DNA of 10,500 nucleotides from positions 22,717,986 to 22,728,485 of the forward strand of contig NC_135561.1 in assembly GCF_964340395.1 (NCBI RefSeq), written 5' to 3'. The notes under the pieces are model-generated. The model saw only the letters and a list, made by a program, of their open reading frames with translations, was not told the DNA's origin and did no database searches. The DNA comes from Glandiceps talaboti (taxonomy: Eukaryota; Hemichordata; Enteropneusta; Spengelidae). Below are positions 1 to 8,835 of this stretch, piece by piece (within the stretch, counting starts at the first letter, position 1; each line of letters starts with the position of its first letter). A program made the position numbers and the translations under genes.

Positions 1-1424
1 TAGTTACTGGTATATTAATGTTTGTTAAGTTACTGGTCTAGTTACTGGTCTATTAATATTTGTTAGGTTACTGGTCTAGTTACTGGTCTATTAATATTTG
101 TTAAGTTACTGGTCTAGTTACTGGTCTATTAATATTTGTTAAGTTACTGGTCTAGTTACTGGTATATTAATGTTTGTTAAGTTACTGGTCTAGTTACTGG
201 TCTATTAATGTTTGTTAAGTTACTGGTCTAGTTACTGGTCTATTAATATTTGTTAAGTTACTGGTCTAGTTACTGGTCTATTAATATTTGTGAAGTTACT
301 GGTCTAGTTACTGGTCTATTAATATTTGTGAAGTTACTGGTCTAGTTACTGGTCTATTAATGTTTGTTAAGTTACTGGTCTAGTTACTGGTCTATTAATA
401 TTTGTTAAGTTACTGGTCTAGTTACTGGTCTATTAATATTTGTTAGGTTACTGGTCTAGTTAATCGTATATTAATGTTTGTTAAGTTACTGGTCTAGTTA
501 CTGGTCTATTAATATTTGTTAAGTTACTGGTCTAGTTACTGGTCTATTAATGTTTGTTAAGTTACTGGTCTATTAATATTGTAAGGTTACTGGTCTAGTT
601 ACTGGTCTATTAATATTTGTTAAGTTACTGGTCTATTAATATTGTTAGGTTACTGGTCTAGTTACTGGTCTATTAATATTTGTTAAGTTACTGGTCTAGT
701 TACTGGTCTATTAATATTTGTTAAGTTACTGGTCTAGTTAATGGTCTATTAATGTTTGTTAAGTTACTGGTCTAGTTAATCGTATATTAATGTTTGTTAA
801 GTTACTAGTCTAGTTACTGGTCTATTAATATTTGTTAAGTTACTGGTCTAGTTACTGGTCTATTAATATTTGTTAGGTTATTGGTCTAGTTACTGGTCTA
901 TTAATATTTGTTAAGTTACTGGTCTAGTTACTGGTACATTAATATTTGTTAAGTTACTGGTCTAGTTAATGGTCTATTAATGTTTGTTAAGTTACTGGTC
1001 TAGTTACTGGTATATTAATGTTTGTTAAGTTACTGGTCTAGTTACCGGTCTATTAATATTTGTTAAGTTACTGGTCTATTAATATTTGTTAGGTTATTGG
1101 TCTAGTTACTGGTCTATTAATATTTGTTAAGTTACTGGTCTAGTTAATCGTATATTAATGTTTGTTAAGTTACTGGTCTAGTTACTGGTCTATTAATGTT
1201 TGTTAAGTTACTGGTCTAGTTAATGGTCTATTAATGTTTGTTAAGTTACTGGTCTATTAATATTTGTTAGGTTATTGGTCTACTAATGTTTGTTAAGTTA
1301 CTGGTCTATTAATATTTGTTAGGTTATTGGTCTAGTTACTGGTCTATTAATATTTGTTAACTTACTGGTCTAGTTAATCGTATATTAATGTTTGTTAAGT
1401 TACTGGTCTAGTTACTGGTCTATT
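1..1424. repeat. AT-rich satellite array, 38-bp unit
   Basis: This is a tandem array that is already in progress at the left edge. The main unit is 38 bp and about 29% G+C. It consists of a 12-mer GTTACTGGTCTA, a second copy of the same 12-mer, and a 14-bp AT-rich tail close to TTAATATTTGTTAA. Walking the phase gives 32 complete 38-bp units. Six shorter 25-26-bp units lack one 12-mer; they start at 561, 624, 1067, 1245, 1271 and 1297. Partial units lie at both ends (1-28 and 1399-1424). Recurrent variants are tails with ATGTTTG instead of ATATTTG, final GTTAG instead of GTTAA, and a second 12-mer changed to GTTAATCGTATA (for example 459, 775, 1143 and 1373). The array stops inside a unit at about 1424. 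No coding potential is seen. In the transcript sense of the sulfatase exons it lies downstream of exon 1485-1588. Confidence 0.97.
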
Positions 1425-1484
1425 TCTAGGTGTGTTCAATAAGTATAAATGTGGTGTTCATGCTTATTGTACAGAAACACTTAC
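1425..1484. other. Unique flank between the 38-bp array and the sulfatase exon
   Basis: This is about 60 bp of non-repetitive sequence. Read on the minus strand it begins with a consensus 5' splice donor GTAAGT at 1484-1479, directly after exon 1485-1588, so it is probably the start of an intron that runs leftward into the 38-bp satellite. The next sulfatase exon, which should open by completing the Lys codon and continue with Trp-His-Leu-Gly or similar, is not found here or anywhere to the left edge. Confidence 0.6.
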
Positions 1485-1588
1485 TTGCCTACCCCGTATG
1501 TAGCATATCCCAAATCTTTCAGTTTCTGTGGCAACAGAGGAAGCATTCTTGGAGCGCCATGAGGACGATCACCCATATAAACATAATG
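1485..1588 (-). CDS. Internal exon of an arylsulfatase-family gene (sulfatase domain, V-G-K active-site segment)
   Basis: This 104-bp exon is read from 1588 down to 1485 and encodes 34 codons plus two bases. It starts HYVYMGDRPHGAPRM, continues LPQKLKDLGY and ends ATYGVG followed by AA, the first two bases of a Lys codon. GYATYGVGK fits the second sulfatase signature, G-[YV]-x-[ST]-x-x-[IVAS]-G-K. In lysosomal arylsulfatases such as ARSB the Lys of V-G-K-W-H contacts the substrate sulfate. LPQKLK-x-x-GY just before it is also typical of the family. The 5' edge is a good acceptor, a pyrimidine-rich run ending TTTCCACAG. The 3' edge is a perfect GTAAGT donor that splits the Lys codon. It joins exon 1929-1980 in phase 0, giving the expected order TGRY, then about 40 residues, then VGK. 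Family assignment is firm. The subfamily (ARSB/I/J-like) and whether the gene is functional are not settled. Sulfatases hydrolyse sulfate esters, usually in lysosomes or secreted. Confidence 0.82.
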
Positions 1589-1928
1589 CTGTGGAAATAT
1601 ATAAGAATTAAGAATCTTTCATTTTATTCGGACATTCAAATGAAAGGTTGCTAACTATCTATCTGCATGTAACTCAACAAGTGAGCTAAATGTTATGTCT
1701 TATTTTACATTTGTATGATATGACGTAATAATATCAGTGTACAATGGCGTGAACACGCTATTCTTGCATTAAAAGTAATGTAATGACATGGAGTAAAATT
1801 TACATTGTTCGAAAGTCTGCGGATCTTTGTTTGTGAGATTGTCCAAAAAGACCACCGCCATCCATTTACAGAAACTACATTACGTCGATACGATGTACAG
1901 AATTAAATGATACATGTATATATAATAC
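1589..1928 (-). other. Intron (340 bp) between the two sulfatase exons
   Basis: On the minus strand this begins GTATTATA at 1928 and ends TATTTCCACAG at 1589, so it follows the GT-AG rule. It joins exons whose reading frames fit across a phase-0 junction, with Gln (CAG) before it and His (CAT) after it. Reading through it from the upstream exon meets stop codons. Apart from a TACATGTA palindrome near 1912-1919, nothing else is recognised inside. Confidence 0.75.
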
Positions 1929-1980
1929 CTGTCCACCAACGTTAGAAGCATACCGTCCTGTCATCAATGCCACACGAGAT
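1929..1980 (-). CDS. Small internal exon of an arylsulfatase-family gene (sulfatase active-site signature, second half)
   Basis: This 52-bp exon is read from 1980 down to 1929. Its first base (A) is the third base of a codon begun in the previous exon. Seventeen codons follow, starting SRVALMTGRY and ending ASNVGGQ. S-R-x-x-[L][M]-T-G fits the right half of the sulfatase signature C-x-P-S-R-x-x-[LIVMFW](2)-T-G. The missing Pro would be CC|A, split by the phase-2 intron. The formylglycine Cys must therefore lie in an upstream exon that I cannot find in 1981-2530. The visible Arg corresponds to the Arg of C-T-P-S-R that stabilises formylglycine (R95 in human ARSB). The acceptor is TATTTGTCCAACAG and the donor is CAG|GTATTA. 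Read unspliced, the frame gives SNRSR, which would wrongly suggest a ruined active site. The exon is very short but its frame agrees with the next exon. The gene could be intact with long introns or a fragment. Confidence 0.78.
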
Positions 1981-2530
1981 CTGTTGGACAAATATGATAA
2001 TAATGTGCTACTTTGATCGATACGCTTCAATATTTGTGTGAATATAAGATAGAAATCTACATGGATGCATCCAACATGTGGACTTAACAATATCTATACA
2101 GTCAAAATTTAATTTCTGGAAATTACAGATAAAACTGAATATACATAGAGAATATCTGCACCATAATAATCGTAGATTTGAGATCATAATCCCAGAATAT
2201 TAAGTGATCTAAAAAATTAGTTGTCACTGTGCAACTCAAAACAAAAGGAAGGGCAGAAGGCATATAGATTTCAACAGACTCTATAGGTTTGGGTGCATTG
2301 GTTACCATGGTTACAGTTCATGTTGTTTGTATAATCAATAAAATACTAACATGCTATTTTAGGTATTATTCCCCAATAGTTTTTCTTCGTCCCGTTACTT
2401 TGACTGACAGTGACAAAACCCTTAATTGACAAATGATTTACCGGTGAATGAAGAAAAAGACTGGTGGAAAATGTACTTATACAAGCGTAAGAATTATTGT
2501 AGAAAATCAGCATCTTTTACATTTCTTAGC
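1981..2530. other. Unique non-repetitive sequence with no recognised gene
   Basis: This 550-bp AT-rich stretch lies between the upstream sulfatase exon and the 47-bp array. At its left end, bases 1981 and 1982 are the AG of the acceptor for exon 1929-1980. I looked on the minus strand for the preceding sulfatase exon, which should end Cys-x-CC followed by a GT donor (ACGGnnn[AG]CA on the plus strand), and found none. Short open stretches at 2123-2308 (minus) and 2426-2530 (plus) resemble no family I know. The simplest reading is that this is part of a long intron. The 3' edge passes into the satellite around 2526-2531 with no duplicated target site or terminal repeat visible. Confidence 0.6.
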
Positions 2531-2710
2531 AGGATACGGGGAGTACATGTATTGGACTGGACACTTGTAATGACTACAGGATACGGGGAGTACATGTATT
2601 GGACTGGACACTAGTAATGACTACAGGATACGGGGAGTACATGTATTGGACTGGACACTAGTAATGACTACAGGATACGGGGAGTACATGTATTGGACTC
2701 GACACTAGTA

Positions 2711-2989
2711 ATGACTACAGGATACGGGGAGTACATGTATTGGACTGGACACTAGTAATGACTACAGGATACAGGCAGTACATGTATTGTACTGGACACT
2801 AGTAATGACTACAGGATACGGGGAGTACATGTATTGGACTGGACACTTGTAATGACTACAGGATACGGGGAGTACATGTATTGGACTGGACACTAGTGAT
2901 GACTACAGGATACGGGGAGTACATGTATTGGACTGGACACTAGTAATGACTACAGGATACGGGGAGTACATGTATTGGACTGGACACTA
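2711..2989. repeat. 279-bp satellite block duplicated at 4262-4540
   Basis: This block contains the rare ACAGGCAG unit followed by a unit with the rare CACTTGTAATG tail. The same ordered pair and its neighbours recur 1551 bp (33 units) to the right. The CACTTGTAATG tail occurs at only three units of the array, starting 2531, 2813 and 4364, which makes it a good tracer of the exchange. Confidence 0.85.
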
Positions 2990-3828
2990 ATAATGACTAC
3001 AGGATACGGGGAGTACATGTATTGGACTGGACACTAGTGATGACTACAGGATACGGGGAGTACATGTATTGTACTGGACACTAGTAATGACTACAGGATA
3101 CGGGGAGTACATGTATTGTACTGGACACTAGTGATGACTACAGGATACGGGGAGTACATGTATTGTACTGGACACTAGTAATGACTACAGGATACGGGGA
3201 GTACATGTATTGGACTCGACACTAGTAATGACTACAGGATACGGGGAGTACATGTATTGGACTGGACACTAGTGATGACTACAGGATACAGGGAGTACAT
3301 GTATTGTACTGGACACTAATAATGACTACAGGATACGGGGAGTACATGTATTGTACTGGACACTAGTAATGACTACAGGATACGGGGAGTACATGTATTG
3401 TACTGGACACTAGTAATGACTACAGGATACAGGGAGTACATGTATTGGACTCGACACTAGTGATGACTACATGATACGGGGAGTACATATATTGTACTGG
3501 ACACTAGTAATGACTACAGGATACAGGGAGTACATGTATTGGACTCGACACTAGTGATGACTACAGGATACGGGGAGTACATGTATTGGACTGGACACTA
3601 GTAATGACTACAGGATACGGGGAGTACATGTATTGGACTCGACACTAGTAATGACTACAGGATACGGGGAGTACATGTATTGGACTGGACACTAGTGATG
3701 ACTACAGGATACGGGGAGTACATGTATTGGACTGGACACTAGTGATGACTACAGGATACGGGGAGTACATGTATTGGACTGGACACTAGTGATGACTACA
3801 GGATACAGGGAGTACATGTATTGTACTT

Positions 3829-4229
3829 GACACTAGTAATGACTACATGATACGGGGAGTACATGTATTGGACTCGACACTAGTAATGACTACAGGATAC
3901 GGGGAGTACATGTATTGGACTGGACACTAGTGATGACTACAGGATACGGGGAGTACATGTATTGGACTGGACACTAGTGATGACTACAGGATACAGGGAG
4001 TACATGTATTGGACTGGACACTAGTAATGACTACAGGATACGGGGAGTACATGTATTGTACTGGACACTAGTAATGACTACAGGATACAGGGAGTACATG
4101 TATTGGACTCGACACTAGTAATGACTACAGGATACGGGGAGTACATGTATTGGACTGGACACTAGTGATGACTACAGGATACGGGGAGTACATGTATTGG
4201 ACTGGACACTAGTGATGACTACAGGATAC
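3829..4229. repeat. 401-bp satellite block duplicated at 7448-7848
   Basis: Eight full units plus flanking parts match 7448-7848 at every variable site, a shift of 3619 bp (77 units). The run begins with a CTACATGATAC unit and ends before an ACAGGG/ACGGGG difference at 4230 versus 7849. Confidence 0.85.
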
Positions 4230-4627
4230 AGGGAGTACATGTATTGGACTGGACACTAGTGATGACTACAGGATACGGGGAGTACATGTATTGGACTGGA
4301 CACTAGTAATGACTACAGGATACAGGCAGTACATGTATTGTACTGGACACTAGTAATGACTACAGGATACGGGGAGTACATGTATTGGACTGGACACTTG
4401 TAATGACTACAGGATACGGGGAGTACATGTATTGGACTGGACACTAGTGATGACTACAGGATACGGGGAGTACATGTATTGGACTGGACACTAGTAATGA
4501 CTACAGGATACGGGGAGTACATGTATTGGACTGGACACTAGTGATGACTACAGGATACAGGGAGTACATGTATTGGACTCGACACTAGTGATGACTACAG
4601 GATACAGGGAGTACATGTATTGGACTG

Positions 4628-5106
4628 GACACTAGTGATGACTACAGGATACAGGGAGTACATGTATTGGACTGGACACTAATAATGACTACAGGATACG
4701 GGGAGTACATGTATTGTACTGGACACTAGTAATGACTACAGGATACGGGGAGTACATGTATTGTACTGGACACTAGTAATGACTACAGGATACAGGGAGT
4801 ACATGTATTGGACTCGACACTAGTGATGACTACATGATACGGGGAGTACATATATTGTACTGGACACTAGTAATGACTACAGGATACAGGGAGTACATGT
4901 ATTGGACTCGACACTAGTAATGACTACAGGATACGGGGAGTACATGTATTGGACTCGACACTAGTAATGACTACAGGATACGGGGAGTACATGTAGTGGA
5001 CTGGACACTAGTGATGACTACAGGATACGGGGAGTACATGTATTGGACTCGACACTAGTAATGACTACAGGATACGGGGAGTACATGTATTGGACTGGAC
5101 ACTAGT
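4628..5106. repeat. 479-bp satellite block duplicated at 6649-7127
   Basis: Ten successive units carry the same series of variants as 6649-7127, at a shift of 2021 bp (43 units). The series includes the rare CTAATAATG tail and the rare unit with CTACATGATAC plus TACATATATTG (4849 and 6870). The blocks diverge at the next diagnostic base on each side. A shorter part (4671-4918) is also present at 3308-3555, 29 units to the left. Confidence 0.88.
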
Positions 5107-6648
5107 AATGACTACAGGATACGGGGAGTACATGTATTGGACTCGACACTAGTAATGACTACAGGATACAGGCAGTACATGTATTGGACTGGACACTAGT
5201 AATGACTACAGGATACGGGGAGTACATGTATTGGACTGGACACTAGTGATGACTACAGGATACAGGGAGTACATGTATTGTACTTGACACTAGTAATGAC
5301 TACATGATACGGGGAGTACATGTATTGGACTCGACACTAGTAATGACTACAGGATACGGGGAGTACATGTATTGTACTGGACACTAGTAATGACTACAGG
5401 ATACAGGGAGTACATGTATTGGACTGGACACTAGTAATGACTACAGGATACGGGGAGTACATGTATTGTACTGGACACTAGTAATGACTACAGGATACAG
5501 GGAGTACATGTATTGGACTCGACACTAGTAATGACTACAGGATACGGGGAGTACATGTATTGGACTGGACACTAGTGATGACTACAGGATACGGGGAGTA
5601 CATGTATTGTACTGGACACTAGTAATGACTACAGGATACGGGGAGTACATGTATTGGACTGGACACTAGTAATGACTACAGGATACGGGGAGTACATGTA
5701 TTGGACTGGACACTAGTGATGACTACAGGATACGGGGAGTACATGTATTGGACTCGACACTAGTAATGACTACATGATACGGGAAGTACATGTAGTGGAC
5801 TCGACACTAGTAATGACTACAGGATACGGGGAGTACATGTATTGGACTCGACACTAGTAATGACTACATGATACGGGAAGTACATGTAGTGGACTGGACA
5901 CTAGTGATGACTACAGGATACGGGGAGTACATGTATTGGACTGGACACTAGTGATGACTACAGGATACGGGGAGTACATGTATTGGACTGGACACTAGTA
6001 ATGACTACAGGATACGGGGAGTACATGTATTGGACTGGACACTAGTGATGACTACAGGATACAGGGAGTACATGTATTGGACTGGACACTAGTAATGACT
6101 ACAGGATACGGGGAGTACATGTATTGTACTGGACACTAGTAATGACTACAGGATACGGGGAGTACATGTATTGTACTGGACACTAGTAATGACTACAGGA
6201 TACGGGGAGTACATGTATTGGACTGGACACTAGTGATGACTACAGGATACAGGGAGTACATGTATTGGACTGGACACTAGTAATGACTACAGGATACGGG
6301 GAGTACATGTATTGGACTGGACACTAGTAATGACTACAGGATACGGGGAGTACATGTATTGTACTGGACACTAGTAATGACTACAGGATACGGGGAGTAC
6401 ATGTATTGTACTGGACACTAGTAATGACTACAGGATACAGGGAGTACATGTATTGGACTCGACACTAGTGATGACTACAGGATACGGGGAGTACATGTAT
6501 TGGACTCGACACTAGTAATGACTACGGGATACGGGGAGTACATGTATTGGACTCGACACTAGTAATGACTACGGGATACGGGGAGTACATGTATTGGACT
6601 CGACACTAGTAATGACTACGGGATACGGGGAGTACATGTATTGGACTC

Positions 6649-7127
6649 GACACTAGTGATGACTACAGGATACAGGGAGTACATGTATTGGACTGGACAC
6701 TAATAATGACTACAGGATACGGGGAGTACATGTATTGTACTGGACACTAGTAATGACTACAGGATACGGGGAGTACATGTATTGTACTGGACACTAGTAA
6801 TGACTACAGGATACAGGGAGTACATGTATTGGACTCGACACTAGTGATGACTACATGATACGGGGAGTACATATATTGTACTGGACACTAGTAATGACTA
6901 CAGGATACAGGGAGTACATGTATTGGACTCGACACTAGTAATGACTACAGGATACGGGGAGTACATGTATTGGACTCGACACTAGTAATGACTACAGGAT
7001 ACGGGGAGTACATGTAGTGGACTGGACACTAGTGATGACTACAGGATACGGGGAGTACATGTATTGGACTCGACACTAGTAATGACTACAGGATACGGGG
7101 AGTACATGTATTGGACTGGACACTAGT
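6649..7127. repeat. Second copy of the 479-bp satellite block (see 4628-5106)
   Basis: This copy is identical at every diagnostic site to 4628-5106. Immediately to its left are three units with the unusual CTACGGGATAC variant (starting 6526, 6573 and 6620) that are absent beside the other copy. The duplication boundary therefore falls inside the unit starting at 6620. Confidence 0.88.
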
Positions 7128-8256
7128 GATGACTACAGGATACGGGGAGTACATGTATTGGACTGGACACTAGTGATGACTACAGGATACAGGGAGTACA
7201 TGTATTGTACTTGACACTAGTAATGACTACATGATACGGGGAGTACATGTATTGGACTCGACACTAGTAATGACTACAGGATACGGGGAGTACATGTATT
7301 GGACTGGACACTAGTGATGACTACAGGATACGGGGAGTACATGTATTGGACTGGACACTAGTAATGACTACAGGATACGGGGAGTACATGTAGTGGACTG
7401 GACACTAGTGATGACTACAGGATACGGGGAGTACATGTATTGGACTGGACACTAGTAATGACTACATGATACGGGGAGTACATGTATTGGACTCGACACT
7501 AGTAATGACTACAGGATACGGGGAGTACATGTATTGGACTGGACACTAGTGATGACTACAGGATACGGGGAGTACATGTATTGGACTGGACACTAGTGAT
7601 GACTACAGGATACAGGGAGTACATGTATTGGACTGGACACTAGTAATGACTACAGGATACGGGGAGTACATGTATTGTACTGGACACTAGTAATGACTAC
7701 AGGATACAGGGAGTACATGTATTGGACTCGACACTAGTAATGACTACAGGATACGGGGAGTACATGTATTGGACTGGACACTAGTGATGACTACAGGATA
7801 CGGGGAGTACATGTATTGGACTGGACACTAGTGATGACTACAGGATACGGGGAGTACATGTATTGGACTGGACACTAGTAATGACTACAGGATACGGGGA
7901 GTACATGTATTGGACTGGACACTAGTAAAGACTACAGGATACGGGGAGTACATGTATTGTACTGGACACTAGTAATGACTACAGGATACGGGGAGTACAT
8001 GTATTGTACTGGACACTAGTAATGACTACAGGATACGGGGAGTACATGTATTGTACTGGACACTAGTAATGACTACAGGATACAGGGAGTACATGTATTG
8101 GACTCGACACTAGTGATGACTACAGGATACGGGGAGTACATGTATTGGACTGGACACTAGTGATGACTACAGGATACAGGGAGTACATGTATTGGACTGG
8201 ACACTAGTGATGACTACAGGATACAGGGAGTACATGTATTGGACTGGACACTAGTG

Positions 8257-8835
8257 ATGACTACAGGATACAGGGAGTACATGTATTGGACTCGACACTA
8301 GTAATGACTACAGGATACGGGGAGTACATGTAGTGGACTGGACACTAGTGATGACTACAGGATACGGGGAGTACATGTATTGTACTGGACACTAGTAATG
8401 ACTACAGGATACGGGGAGTACATGTATTGTACTGGACACTAGTAATGACTACAGGATACGGGGAGTACATGTAGTGGACTGGACACTAGTGATGACTACA
8501 GGATACGGGGAGTACATGTAGTGGACTGGACACTAGTAATGACTACAGGATACAGGGAGTACATGTATTGGACTCGACACTAGTAATGACTACAGGATAC
8601 GGGGAGTACATGTAGTGGACTGGACACTAGTGATGACTACAGGATACGGGGAGTACATGTATTGTACTGGACACTAGTAATGACTACAGGATACGGGGAG
8701 TACATGTATTGTACTGGACACTAGTAATGACTACAGGATACGGGGAGTACATGTAGTGGACTGGACACTAGTGATGACTACAGGATACGGGGAGTACATG
8801 TAGTGGACTGGACACTAGTAATGACTACAGGATAC
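8257..8835. repeat. Higher-order duplication: a 6-unit (282-bp) block in tandem
   Basis: Within the 47-bp array the ordered unit variants starting at 8265 (ACAGGG+CTCGAC, GTAGT, TGTACT, TGTACT, GTAGT+GTGATG, GTAGT+GTAATG) recur in the same order from 8547. Tracing the diagnostic bases outward gives 8257-8553 identical to 8539-8835, a shift of exactly 282 bp. This is a local higher-order repeat, probably a recent unequal-exchange or slippage duplication of six units. Confidence 0.9.

Noticed and set aside
1430-1654. Plus-strand open frame of 74 codons
   Set aside because: It opens with GTG, has no recognisable domain, and lies opposite the sulfatase exon 1485-1588, whose signatures and splice sites explain the region better.
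1875-2090. Minus-strand 71-codon frame taken as a whole gene
   Set aside because: Only the central part (1929-1980) is sulfatase-like, and it is bounded by an acceptor and a donor. The ends of the frame are intronic.
2123-2308. Minus-strand open frame of 61 codons
   Set aside because: It resembles no family I recognise and lacks the Asp-Asp and Cys motifs expected for the missing upstream sulfatase exon. It is probably a chance opening in AT-rich DNA.
2500-2580. Transposon edge at the start of the 47-bp array
   Set aside because: No terminal inverted repeats, poly-A tail or target-site duplication could be seen at the junction. The array simply begins in mid-sequence.
2426-2614. Plus-strand open frame of 62 codons that runs into the 47-bp array
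   Set aside because: The last third is satellite translated in one frame and stopped by the unit's own stop cluster. The first part is unrecognised and has no supported start context or splice signal.
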